Below are positions 44,566 through 52,805 of a stretch of 64,000 bases of DNA, one piece after another (position 1 is the first letter of the stretch; each line of letters opens with the position of its first letter). Source of the DNA: Lachnospiraceae bacterium (GTDB taxonomy: Bacteria > Bacillota > Clostridia > Lachnospirales > Lachnospiraceae); assembly GCA_024692905.1 (NCBI GenBank), contig JAILLY010000092.1:25396-89395 (forward strand). Reading direction: 5' to 3'. Below the pieces are notes generated by a model. That model ran no database searches. It worked only from the letters and a program-made list of their open reading frames with translations, and was not told the DNA's origin. Both the position numbers and the translations under genes were made by a program.

Positions 44566-45606
44566 ATGAAGGATTTTCGAAGATTTGTGATCAAATTCGC
44601 CGTATTTGCCGCGGTCATACTGGGATTTTTTATATCGTTCAACGTGCTGATCGACCCGTATAATATCTTTCACACCGAATATCCCAGGAACAACGGCATT
44701 GAGGCCAACAAGAACTTCATAAAGATGAGATATATCTTAAACCACAAGGACGAGTTCGATTCACTGCTGTTCGGATCGTCAAGGGCCGGATTTACCGATG
44801 TTGAGGCTCTCCCTGACGGGAAATACTATAACATGTGTTCTTCCGAAGCACTTCCCGCCGAGCATGTGAGGCTTCTTAAGATACTCATAAAACATGGATT
44901 TGTTCCAAAGAACGTGACTGTCATGACGGATGACATCGCAGCCTTTGTGGATCCGGAAGGAATGCATAAGTCCATGCTGTTCCGTGTACCTTACCCGGAC
45001 GATACGATAAGTTCCTGGTTTGAATTTTATGTCAGATACTGCGATATCCTGACTACATGGGAAGCTTATAAACAGATAAAGGATTATACCCCGACGGATC
45101 CGGATTATACCGCGCGATTCAGACGGAGCGGAAGCGAGAGGCTTAACGCGGTAAGCGAATTCCATGACGAGGATGAGGTCGGATACTGGGCCGATTACTA
45201 TGATCTTCGGATAGACGAGGTCATGGGAGATATCCGTGAATTAAAGCAGGTATGCGACGAGTACGGGATAAACCTAAGGATAATGACGAATCCGCTGTAT
45301 TTTAAGACTTATCAGCGGGATATCGAGAACGGATACATCGATTTTCTGTACGCGCTGGCCGGAGAGGTTGATTACTGGAACTTCAGTTCATTCTCTGACG
45401 TGACCATGGATGAGCATAATTATTTCGAGACGAGCCATTTCGTCCCGGCTGTATCGAACCGGATGATGGATGTGGTTTATAACGGAAAAAATGAGGATAA
45501 TCTGTGGAGCCAGGGCTTCGGAGTATACGTTACATCACAAAACAGGGATGAATTCATATATTTCCTTAAGCATCAGGCAAGCGAACGGGGGGTGAAAGTC
45601 CCGTGA
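44566..45606 (+). CDS. DltD/AlgJ-like SGNH protein, partner of the MBOAT enzyme
   Basis: The start is ATG 44566 (346 residues) with AGGA 7 bp upstream; a GTG at 44560 is too close to the SD. One N-terminal membrane anchor (about 10-30) precedes an extracellular SGNH-like domain. LLFGSSRAGF (about 66-75) supplies the putative nucleophile Ser, and FETSHFVPAVSNRM (about 286-299) the Asp/His-type end. Position and length match the second component of MBOAT acyl-transfer systems (DltD, AlgJ/X, PatB). Final acceptor sugar unknown. Confidence 0.75.
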   Translation: MKDFRRFVIKFAVFAAVILGFFISFNVLIDPYNIFHTEYPRNNGIEANKNFIKMRYILNHKDEFDSLLFGSSRAGFTDVEALPDGKYYNMCSSEALPAEHVRLLKILIKHGFVPKNVTVMTDDIAAFVDPEGMHKSMLFRVPYPDDTISSWFEFYVRYCDILTTWEAYKQIKDYTPTDPDYTARFRRSGSERLNAVSEFHDEDEVGYWADYYDLRIDEVMGDIRELKQVCDEYGINLRIMTNPLYFKTYQRDIENGYIDFLYALAGEVDYWNFSSFSDVTMDEHNYFETSHFVPAVSNRMMDVVYNGKNEDNLWSQGFGVYVTSQNRDEFIYFLKHQASERGVKVP

Positions 45607-46184
45607 CGGGGAAGAGCGCTCCGCCTGACGGAACGGGCCTTAAAATGTCGGCCGCATGTGCCCTTCTCGGTGTGGTGACGGCACTCTTGGCGGGCTACCT
45701 GCTTGGCTTTATCCTGCCTTTGTTCCCCGGGGTGATGGAGGAATATACAAGTACGATAACCAACGTTATTGATGACGGTGCGTCTGCCCTCCTCTACGTT
45801 GCGTTCCTCGCTCCTTTGCTTGAAGAGATTCTTTTCAGGTTTGTGATATATAAGCTCGTGCGAAAGGTTATAAACGCATGGGCAGCCCTGGTCATCCAGG
45901 CCGTACTGTTCGCAATATACCATTCCAACGCGGTCCAGCGCATATATGCATTTCTTTTGGGACTTCTCCTGGGGTATCTTATCATGAAAACAGAACGCTT
46001 GTTATACTGTATAGTCTTCCACTGCGCATTTAACATAACCGGCATTATTCTTGATTCCCTGAGCAATAAAATACAGCCGTTACCGATACGGCTGCTGATA
46101 TTGGTCATTTCATTTGTATTAACCGTCTTCATAATGAGATATATCATCCGGCCGGAGAGCATACGTGACGGGCAAACAGACTGA
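45603..46184 (+). CDS. CPBP-family intramembrane metalloprotease (Abi/Rce1-like)
   Basis: A 193-residue membrane protein with a GTG start at 45603 overlapping the previous stop. It has six or so hydrophobic segments and the CPBP motifs EEILFRFVIY (about 74-83, EExxxR), FAIYHSN (about 102-108) and FHCAFN (about 139-144). Known members cleave membrane peptides or prenylated proteins and some give bacteriocin immunity. Its role in this locus is not evident. Its 3' end overlaps the convergent ATP-grasp gene by 41 bp, and I see no terminator between them. Confidence 0.85.
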   Translation: MTGKSAPPDGTGLKMSAACALLGVVTALLAGYLLGFILPLFPGVMEEYTSTITNVIDDGASALLYVAFLAPLLEEILFRFVIYKLVRKVINAWAALVIQAVLFAIYHSNAVQRIYAFLLGLLLGYLIMKTERLLYCIVFHCAFNITGIILDSLSNKIQPLPIRLLILVISFVLTVFIMRYIIRPESIRDGQTD

Positions 46185-47091
46185 TGATGTCGATATCCGT
46201 CTTGTCATATAGCATCCGTGAACCGACCGCATCTTCGATCTCATTGAATACGGGTTCATCTTCCCCGTCATAGATAAAGTCGATCCCGATCATATCCGAA
46301 GGAAGGGCCGAAGCGATCCTTTCGGTGTAAGTACGCTCCTTACCGGTAAGCGTATGGAGAAAAGCATCCCCGCCGAGTGAGAAATTGGCCCTGAATTCGT
46401 TCTTATCGGATGCACACCTCATCATAGCCGCGATCACACGGCCGTTTACAAGATATACCCTTAAATCCCTGCCCCTTAACGCACACGGACGCTGGAGGAG
46501 GATCCTTTTTATGTATCTGCTTTCGGGATCTTCCCCGATCGCTAAAAGGGCTTCCCGGAGCATCGCTTCATTTTCGGTAAGATATACGTGTTTGCCGCCG
46601 TGTCCGTTTTCGGGTTTTATGACAAGCGGATATCCAAACTGCGATGCGGCTGTAAGGATCCTTTCATAAAAACGGGGAAACTGTCCGGATATCCCGGTAT
46701 CCTTAAAGCGGTCTAAATCCGTTCCGCCTTCTTCCAAACCCTCAAGATCGATACAGATATAGGGCATGACCGGTATATCAAGGTCCGATGCGAACCTGTA
46801 ACCGAGATATTTATCATTTCCGATGAGGGTCACCTGAGACGGGTTTATCACACGGATGCGCAGGGATTCAAACCTGCGGGCGATGCCGGTGCTGCGTGTA
46901 CGGTTTATCACAAAGGACGGGAGATTTTCACCTTTGTTTAAGTCAGGGAGTGTTATCCTGCCCGGGGCATCTGTCAGCCTAAGCTCAAGCTCTTTGCCAA
47001 AGAGCGCACATTCCGATATGAGCTTATCTATGAACCACTGATTCTTACGGGCATCGGCAGGTTCATAAAGCAGCCATCCCTTAGCGTCCAT
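46144..47091 (-). CDS. RimK-like ATP-grasp ligase (second gene of a pair)
   Basis: A 315-residue protein of the RimK/ATP-grasp superfamily: YPLVIKPENGHGGKHVYL (about 149-166, ATP-binding Lys and Gly-rich loop), LLQRP (about 190), RDLRVYLVNGRVIAAMMR (about 200-217) and the metal-binding PVFNEIEDAVGSR (about 280-292). RimK-type enzymes form peptide bonds between a carboxylate and an amino group. It follows the related gene at 47995-47081 with an 11-bp overlap. Substrates unknown; no precursor peptide is visible alongside. Confidence 0.75.
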   Translation of the reverse strand: MDAKGWLLYEPADARKNQWFIDKLISECALFGKELELRLTDAPGRITLPDLNKGENLPSFVINRTRSTGIARRFESLRIRVINPSQVTLIGNDKYLGYRFASDLDIPVMPYICIDLEGLEEGGTDLDRFKDTGISGQFPRFYERILTAASQFGYPLVIKPENGHGGKHVYLTENEAMLREALLAIGEDPESRYIKRILLQRPCALRGRDLRVYLVNGRVIAAMMRCASDKNEFRANFSLGGDAFLHTLTGKERTYTERIASALPSDMIGIDFIYDGEDEPVFNEIEDAVGSRMLYDKTDIDIISLFARHVCSPAG

Positions 47092-47995
47092 TGCCTGTTC
47101 CCCCGTTTAAGGTCCGGTCCGAGATGATATGTTTTATGATCTCTGCGGCAACATCAACGCCGGTACAGTCGTAAATGCTCTTAAAATGGGCATTTGAGTT
47201 GGCTTCGCAGAAGACGGGCTCATGGTTTTCGTCGAACATTATGTCAACCCCGGCAAAATCAAGACCGAGTTTTTTACAGACCGTGAGTGCCATGCCACAT
47301 TCCTCTTTGGTCGGTGTATACGGCTCCATACGGCCTCCGTTCGTGATATTTGCCCGAAAGTCGTCCTCGTTTATCCTCATCATCGAAGCCACGCACCGGT
47401 TTCCGACCACGTTTATCCTGATGTCACGGCTCCCCTTCCAGGGGCCCTTTATGTATTCCTGTATGATGCAGGGGCGTCCGCCGCAGCTTTTGAGCACCGC
47501 TTCGCTTTCTTCCCATGAGTTTATGAGATGCACCTGTTCACCGAAGGAACCGAAGCATTCCTTTAGGACGAAGGGATAACCGAGCCTGTCCGCGATGATG
47601 TCAAGAAAGCCGGTATCGCTATAGCCCTGAAGGTCGTAGGTAAACGGGATACAATAGGTTTCGGGCATGCGAACAAGTCCGGAGAGAAGCCTTATTGTCA
47701 GTGACTTGTCATCACAGGCCTCTATGGCACCGGCGCGGTTATAAAGCCTAAGACCCTGAGCTTCAAGAGAGCGGGCAAGCCTTATGTCCTTGTCCCAGAA
47801 TATGATAAAGTCAGGCCACCCGGCGGCCGGATCCGCAGTTAGGTTTCCGGCCTTATCGATGCGTGCGATGATATCCGTATTGGTAATGAGTTTAAGCTCA
47901 CAGCCTTCCCGGGACGCAGCGCTGATGAGGCGGTCATAGATATCGTTGAATTTGGGGATTTTTAAAAACCCGTTTGTTATAAGCCATCCGTTCAT
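47081..47995 (-). CDS. RimK-like ATP-grasp ligase (first gene of a pair)
   Basis: A 304-residue paralogue of the neighbour: YPFVLKECFGSFGEQVHLI (about 141-159), IIQEYIKG (about 180), RDIRINVVGNRCVASMMR (about 192-209), DFAGVDIMFDE (about 245-255) and PVFCEANSNAHF (about 259-270), where Glu and Asn bind metal. The ATG is at 47995 with no SD; a -10-like TATACT (minus strand, 48007-48002) would place transcription start at or beside the ATG, suggesting a leaderless message. The pair may build a short peptide tag or modify a protein C-terminus; this is inference. Confidence 0.78.
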   Translation of the reverse strand: MNGWLITNGFLKIPKFNDIYDRLISAASREGCELKLITNTDIIARIDKAGNLTADPAAGWPDFIIFWDKDIRLARSLEAQGLRLYNRAGAIEACDDKSLTIRLLSGLVRMPETYCIPFTYDLQGYSDTGFLDIIADRLGYPFVLKECFGSFGEQVHLINSWEESEAVLKSCGGRPCIIQEYIKGPWKGSRDIRINVVGNRCVASMMRINEDDFRANITNGGRMEPYTPTKEECGMALTVCKKLGLDFAGVDIMFDENHEPVFCEANSNAHFKSIYDCTGVDVAAEIIKHIISDRTLNGGTGNGR

Positions 47996-48025
47996 ATGAA
48001 CAGTATAGCAGATAAGAAGTTTACG

Positions 48026-48054
48026 TTGTAAAAATCTTTGATATGAATTATACT
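48026..48054 (+). promoter_or_regulatory. Sigma-A-like promoter for the EAL-domain gene
   Basis: TTGTAA (48026-48031), 17-bp spacer, TATACT (48049-48054). The leader to 48110 is about 50 nt. It sits in the 114-bp divergent gap between the ATP-grasp pair and this gene. Confidence 0.65.
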
Positions 48055-48109
48055 TTTTATAGAGAGGAAGCGTGTAAAACCTGATAAAACTGCTTGCGGA
48101 AGGTGCATC

Positions 48110-49771
48110 ATGACATCCGAAAAACTGGAATTATATCTTAATTTCATACGCGGTATCGCAGGAGAGGGCGGAAATATCGAAGGACTGCGCGAATCCCTGG
48201 CCGGAGTGGCATATTATTACAATATCGCCGCGATCGGTGCACAGATGCTGGCCGGCGGTGGTAATGCCAAGGCCCAAAAGGAATTCGGGCTTTATGAGAA
48301 TGAAAAGGCATCGGTTGTGGGCCAGCCCTTAAGGTTTGATTTTAACCCTGCATCCGATTCGAAGATAGTCATCTTCATCTATGCCAACGAGAAGGAATTT
48401 GATGAGGATGAGAAGAAGGAACTTGAGTTATATGCCGTAAGCTGCGCCATGATAATCGAGCGTGACAGGCTGGGTGATTTTCTTGCTCATGCTCCGACAA
48501 GGCAGTTCCTTACGCAGCTTCCCAATATCGACGGCTTCATCAAGCATGTAGGGATACTTGTTGATAAGGGCTGTAAGTTAAGTGATTACTGCGCATGCTG
48601 TTTCAATTTAAGGGCATTTAGCGAGATAAACAGGTATTACGGCAGGCAGAAGGGCAATGAAGTCCTTGCGGGTTATGCCAACAGGCTCAGGCAGATGATC
48701 GAAAAGGACGAGGTCCTCGGTCATGTGGGTGAGGCCAATTTCGTTGCTCTCATAAACAGCAGAAGGAAGCAGTGGTTTGTCGATCTGCTTGAGGATATAC
48801 CTGTCGAGATCGAGTTTCAGGAACGAAAGGAAACGGTCCATGTCACGGCAAGGGTCGGCGTATGGGATATAGACAGTGATGACGTGGATATGGAGGATCT
48901 TATCGGAAGGGCCACCATGGGGCTTGATATGACCAAGACAGAGTCAGGCACCAGGGTCGCATATGTGACCGACAGGATGATAAAGCAGCAGAGCGAACTT
49001 GAGCAGGTCCTTAAGGATTTTGAGAAAGCGCTTGAGGATGAGGAGTTTAAGGTATTCTACCAGCCCAAGGTCGATTCGCGTACGGATACCCTTGTTGGCG
49101 CCGAAGGACTCGTAAGATGGTTCCATAATGACAGGATCATAAGTCCCGGGGTATTCATTCCCGCACTTGAAGAGAACGGCAAGATAACCGCACTTGATTA
49201 TTATATGTTAAGGCATGTATGCAATGATATAAAGGAATGGGAGAAGAAGGGCTACGAACCCGTTCCCGTATCGGTCAATTTCTCGAGAAGGGACTTAAGG
49301 GACCATGATCTTGCCGATAAGATAAATTCGATAATCGAGGAATCGGGCATCGATAAGAAACTCATAGAGGTGGAGCTTACTGAGACGGTGGATGCAGAGG
49401 AGCACGGAGCTTTATCCGCATTTATAGAGAAGCTTTATAAGATGAACATAATGACTGCGGTGGATGATTTCGGCGCAGGTTACTCTTCGCTTGCAACGCT
49501 TCGGGAATTCAGGATACACACCTTAAAGCTTGACAGGTCCTTTGTCAATACGGATGACTTTTCATGGAAGGACGAGATCATACTCCGCGACATCATCCAT
49601 ATGGCAGGTGAACTGAACATGGATGTCCTTTGTGAAGGCGTTGAGAGGGATGACCAGATGGTACTGTTAAACAGTATCGGCTGTTATATTATACAGGGAT
49701 ACTTTTATGACAAACCGCTTTCGAGGGAAGACTACGTTAAGCGGCTTATAACCAAGAAATATCCGGAATGA
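48110..49771 (+). CDS. Cytoplasmic c-di-GMP phosphodiesterase with degenerate GGDEF and EAL domains
   Basis: A 553-residue protein without membrane segments. The N-terminal region (about 1-130) may be GAF-like. The GGDEF domain (about 140-295) has lost the catalytic motif: GEANF stands where GGDEF is expected. The EAL domain (about 310-553) looks active: FYQPKVDSRT, AEGLVRW (EGL variant, about 331), NFSRRDL, ELTET, DDFGAGYSSL (about 452-461), KLDRSF and CEGVE with QGYFYDKP. It should hydrolyse c-di-GMP, with the GGDEF domain as a GTP sensor. SD GGAAGG precedes the ATG. ATGA overlap with the next gene. Confidence 0.9.
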   Translation: MTSEKLELYLNFIRGIAGEGGNIEGLRESLAGVAYYYNIAAIGAQMLAGGGNAKAQKEFGLYENEKASVVGQPLRFDFNPASDSKIVIFIYANEKEFDEDEKKELELYAVSCAMIIERDRLGDFLAHAPTRQFLTQLPNIDGFIKHVGILVDKGCKLSDYCACCFNLRAFSEINRYYGRQKGNEVLAGYANRLRQMIEKDEVLGHVGEANFVALINSRRKQWFVDLLEDIPVEIEFQERKETVHVTARVGVWDIDSDDVDMEDLIGRATMGLDMTKTESGTRVAYVTDRMIKQQSELEQVLKDFEKALEDEEFKVFYQPKVDSRTDTLVGAEGLVRWFHNDRIISPGVFIPALEENGKITALDYYMLRHVCNDIKEWEKKGYEPVPVSVNFSRRDLRDHDLADKINSIIEESGIDKKLIEVELTETVDAEEHGALSAFIEKLYKMNIMTAVDDFGAGYSSLATLREFRIHTLKLDRSFVNTDDFSWKDEIILRDIIHMAGELNMDVLCEGVERDDQMVLLNSIGCYIIQGYFYDKPLSREDYVKRLITKKYPE

Positions 49772-50703
49772 AGAACAGAAAATTATTGGGAAACGGTATC
49801 CTGATCTTTACCGCAGTCATATGGGGACTCGGATTCTCGTGGCAGCGGGTCGGGATGTCAAGCATCGGACCGGTCACCTTTACGGCCGCAAGGGAGATCA
49901 TCTCGGCGGTATTCATAGGGGTGGCCGCTATACTGTTAAGCCGCAGGAGCGGACGTTATAAGGACGTAAGCAAAGGGCGGCAGAGCACCGTGGCGGGAGG
50001 CATATGCTGCGGTGTATTTCTTGTGCTCGCGACATTGTTCCAGCAGGTGGGCATAGTATATACGACTGCCGGAAAGGCGGGCTTTATCACCGCCATGTAT
50101 ATGCTGTTCGTTCCGATCGTGGGATGTATCCTTCTTAAGAAGAGATATGGTATCGTTGTATGGCTTGCGGTAATAACTGGTGTTATTGGAATGTATTTTC
50201 TGTGTATCGCCGGAGAGTTCAAACTTGCCAGGGGTGATGCGCTCATGCTTGTATGTGCCCTGCTCTACAGCGGTCATATCCTGTGCTGCGATCACTTTGT
50301 GGGCGATGCCGATCCTGTCGCGATGTCTGCGATCCAGTTTGTTACGGCTTCGGTCATTTCAACCATACTTGCCTTTATCGTGGAAGTCCCGACAAAGGAA
50401 GCGCTTGTCTCCGCGCTTATACCCATACTGTACTGCGGTCTGGTTTCCGGCGGGATGGGATATACGCTTCAGATAGTCGGTCAGAGGTTCACGGACCCTG
50501 CCTCAGGCGCCCTTATCATGAGCCTTGAAGCGGTATTTGCGGTGCTTGGCGGAGCACTCATGCTGAATGAGCGTATGAGCCTTCGCGAGGTGGCGGGCTG
50601 TATCATCATGTTTGCGGCCATAATCCTCGTTCAGCTGCCGGACAGAAAGTCACGCAATGAAGAAGGAAAGAGTCAGTCCGGGCGGGAAGCGGATGCATCA
50701 TAA
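49768..50703 (+). CDS. EamA/DMT-family transporter
   Basis: A 311-residue protein with ten hydrophobic segments in two EamA repeats. IFTAVIWGLGFSWQRVGM at the N-terminus and the second-repeat end MSLEAVFAVLGGALMLNERM are typical of drug/metabolite transporters of the RhaT/YdcZ-like DMT superfamily. Substrate cannot be predicted. It is translationally coupled to the EAL gene and its last bases overlap the convergent minus-strand gene by 6 bp. Confidence 0.88.
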   Translation: MKNRKLLGNGILIFTAVIWGLGFSWQRVGMSSIGPVTFTAAREIISAVFIGVAAILLSRRSGRYKDVSKGRQSTVAGGICCGVFLVLATLFQQVGIVYTTAGKAGFITAMYMLFVPIVGCILLKKRYGIVVWLAVITGVIGMYFLCIAGEFKLARGDALMLVCALLYSGHILCCDHFVGDADPVAMSAIQFVTASVISTILAFIVEVPTKEALVSALIPILYCGLVSGGMGYTLQIVGQRFTDPASGALIMSLEAVFAVLGGALMLNERMSLREVAGCIIMFAAIILVQLPDRKSRNEEGKSQSGREADAS

Positions 50704-51768
50704 TTCCATCGCAAGACCGTAAACTCCGGGATCGAGCTTCTTTATCATATCCATGTGCTCATTGAGCAGTTCGATGTTATTATCGTAATCCTTATGGTAA
50801 TATTTGATCAGATTGAAGTAGGCCCAGGCTGAATTCCTGTCCGGATATGCCGTCGCCTTAAGGAAATATTCCTTTGCGGCCGGCCGGTCGATCCTGTCCT
50901 TAAATAACGCCCGTTCGTTTCCGGAACAGATCTCGCCTGTCATATATAATAGTCCGAGACGGTTTGCGGCATACGGCTCATATTTGTCAGCGGATGCCTT
51001 AAGATATGAGACATATTCATCGATCATCCGGTTCAGGGTTTCCTCATTTCCTTTATCGCCGGCAAGCGGGATGATAAAAGATGCAAGGCGTGCGGCGCGG
51101 TTATTGCAGGCATATACGTATCCGAGCCCTGCAGCTTCGTCAAAGCAGGCTTCGAGCGCCGCCTCCCACTGCGCCGGAGTATCAAGATCTTGAAATCTAA
51201 GGCTTGTCCCGGCAAATCCGCCCGTTCCGAGTTCGTTTATTACGGCAGGCCTGAGGCAGGTAAACAGTTCTTCATCCCTTACACCCTTATCAAGGATCCT
51301 CCCGATCAGGTTGACTGCCTGTGGAGAAACAGTCGCACGCGCGCAGGCGCAGGCAAGCTTAAGTGCCATCGTGAGCCGCTCACCGTAAGACATTGACTCT
51401 ATGATATCTATGTCATCGCAATCCTTTAAAGGTCCGGGCATCTTATAATCGGTAAGATAGGCGCCGACCGAGCGCATTGCGGGCGGATATGACCCGGGAG
51501 CGCTTGATACTTCACCGTTGCTTCCGACAGTAATTCCTGCCGAGGCAAGGTAGAGCATGAACGCATCATAATACGGGCGTTTGCGGGCCACACGTTTATA
51601 GTATATAAGGTCGCCGTAGAGCTTCATCGCCACTATATTGCCCGAATCCGCCATATACATGATGCCCCTTTCGGCACCCGGCGATGATACACCGGATATA
51701 TCCAGTATATTACCGGTATATTCTTTAAGATCATTTAAATAACTGCCGTTACATTTTGCTATTTCCAT
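50698..51768 (-). CDS. Hypothetical soluble protein with Sel1/TPR-like repeats
   Basis: I choose the ATG at 51768 (356 residues) because GGAGGG lies 4-5 bp upstream on the minus strand; a longer frame starting at 51816 would overlap the SDR gene. The protein is Ala/Tyr/Leu-rich, without membrane segments. Segments such as SVYACNNRAARLASFI-like, EPYAANRLGLLYMTGEI (about 275) and AAKEYFLKATAYPDRNSAWAYFNLI (split helices, about 307-331) resemble Sel1/TPR helical repeats. I cannot assign a function. It probably shares a transcript with the SDR gene 38 bp upstream. Confidence 0.6.
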   Translation of the reverse strand: MEIAKCNGSYLNDLKEYTGNILDISGVSSPGAERGIMYMADSGNIVAMKLYGDLIYYKRVARKRPYYDAFMLYLASAGITVGSNGEVSSAPGSYPPAMRSVGAYLTDYKMPGPLKDCDDIDIIESMSYGERLTMALKLACACARATVSPQAVNLIGRILDKGVRDEELFTCLRPAVINELGTGGFAGTSLRFQDLDTPAQWEAALEACFDEAAGLGYVYACNNRAARLASFIIPLAGDKGNEETLNRMIDEYVSYLKASADKYEPYAANRLGLLYMTGEICSGNERALFKDRIDRPAAKEYFLKATAYPDRNSAWAYFNLIKYYHKDYDNNIELLNEHMDMIKKLDPGVYGLAMEL

Positions 51769-51806
51769 AATGCCCTCCGGGATATGCAGGAAAAATGTTG
51801 ACCGGG

Positions 51807-52526
51807 TTACGTCCATCCCCCGTCAAGGGTAATGATCTGCCCGGTAAGATAGTCGTTGCAGGACGCGAGCATGAGCGCAAGTTCCGCGACATCCTCCGGC
51901 TGTCCGATGCGGTCTTCGGGGATGTCTTCTATGATCGAAAGGATCTCTTCTTTATTATATATGGCATTCATTTCGGTATCGATGAGTCCGCAGGCGATGG
52001 CATTGACTCTTATCCCGCTTGGTCCAAGTTCCCTTGCAAGGGCCTTCGTCAGCGCGTTAAGGCCGCCCTTTGAGGCCGAATATGCTGCTTCCATGGATGC
52101 TCCGTGTTCGCCCCAGACTGAAGATATGTTTATGATCCTGCCTGACTTCTTTTTGAGCATGAGCGGTATGGCGCTCCTGCAGCAGTAGAAGGCGGAATCA
52201 AGGTTACACCCTATGACGCTGCGCCATTCTTCGCAGGTCATGTCCTGCAGCAGGCCGTGGTGGGATATGCCGGCATTGTTTACAAGGACATCGATATCCT
52301 TTATATCCTTAAAAAGTGCCCGGACATTTTCAGGGTCCGAAAGATCGCCGGTGAAGATATCGCATGTTATTCCAAAGCGGTCCCTTAATCCGTCTGCGAG
52401 TTCCGAAAGCATGGAAGTATTGCTCCTGCAGGTTATCGTAAGATCGTATCCCGCTTCCGCAAATTTCCCGGCTGTTGCCCTGCCTATTCCCCGGGAAGCC
52501 CCGGTGATGAGTGCATGTCTGTTCAT
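51807..52526 (-). CDS. Short-chain dehydrogenase/reductase, FabG-like
   Basis: A 239-residue classical SDR. The NADP-binding TGASRGIGRAT is at about 8-18, NNAG at about 85, the catalytic Ser in ISSVWGEHG (about 133), Tyr-Lys in YSASKGGLNALTKALA (about 146-150), the C-terminal GQPEDVAE and LDGGW. The sequence fits 3-oxoacyl-ACP reductases (FabG), but no other fatty-acid genes adjoin, so another keto substrate is possible. SD AAGGA lies about 7 bp before the ATG; AT-rich TATTATAT motifs upstream may form its -10 box. Confidence 0.85.
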   Translation of the reverse strand: MNRHALITGASRGIGRATAGKFAEAGYDLTITCRSNTSMLSELADGLRDRFGITCDIFTGDLSDPENVRALFKDIKDIDVLVNNAGISHHGLLQDMTCEEWRSVIGCNLDSAFYCCRSAIPLMLKKKSGRIINISSVWGEHGASMEAAYSASKGGLNALTKALARELGPSGIRVNAIACGLIDTEMNAIYNKEEILSIIEDIPEDRIGQPEDVAELALMLASCNDYLTGQIITLDGGWT

Positions 52527-52626
52527 GGTGTCTTCCTTATATAATATGTATGTCGTTTGCAGTTGAGGTGTTCCGCCGGTACGAGGGTTTTCTTCGTCAG
52601 GCGCAGAGTTCCCGATATCTTCATGG

Positions 52627-52655
52627 TTGATTATTATCGTCTTACGTTATATAAT
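52627..52655 (+). promoter_or_regulatory. Sigma-A-like promoter for trxB
   Basis: TTGATT (52627-52632), 17-bp spacer, TATAAT (52650-52655). It predicts a leader of about 145 nt before trxB, unusually long for this window. Confidence 0.7.
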
Positions 52656-52689
52656 ATACAAGATATGGTGTCATGGGTCAAGGGGTCTA

Positions 52690-52759
52690 CCACATCATGT
52701 GGATGCGCACCGCGCATTGCCGCATATGTGCCGGGACCGAGGATCCTGCAGGGTTCCCG
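52690..52759 (+). promoter_or_regulatory. Structured leader of trxB with three adjacent hairpins
   Basis: Within the predicted leader: CCACAT/ATGTGG (52690-52702, 1-nt centre), immediately followed by ATGCGC/GCGCAT (52703-52717, loop ACC), then CGGGACC/GGTTCCCG (52732-52759). No U-run follows, so it is not a simple terminator. It could be a regulatory or stabilising leader; no known riboswitch is recognised. Confidence 0.4.
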
Positions 52760-52805
52760 AAAAGTCTGACTGTTATTGAGGGAGCCGGATATAAGGAGGA
52801 AAACG

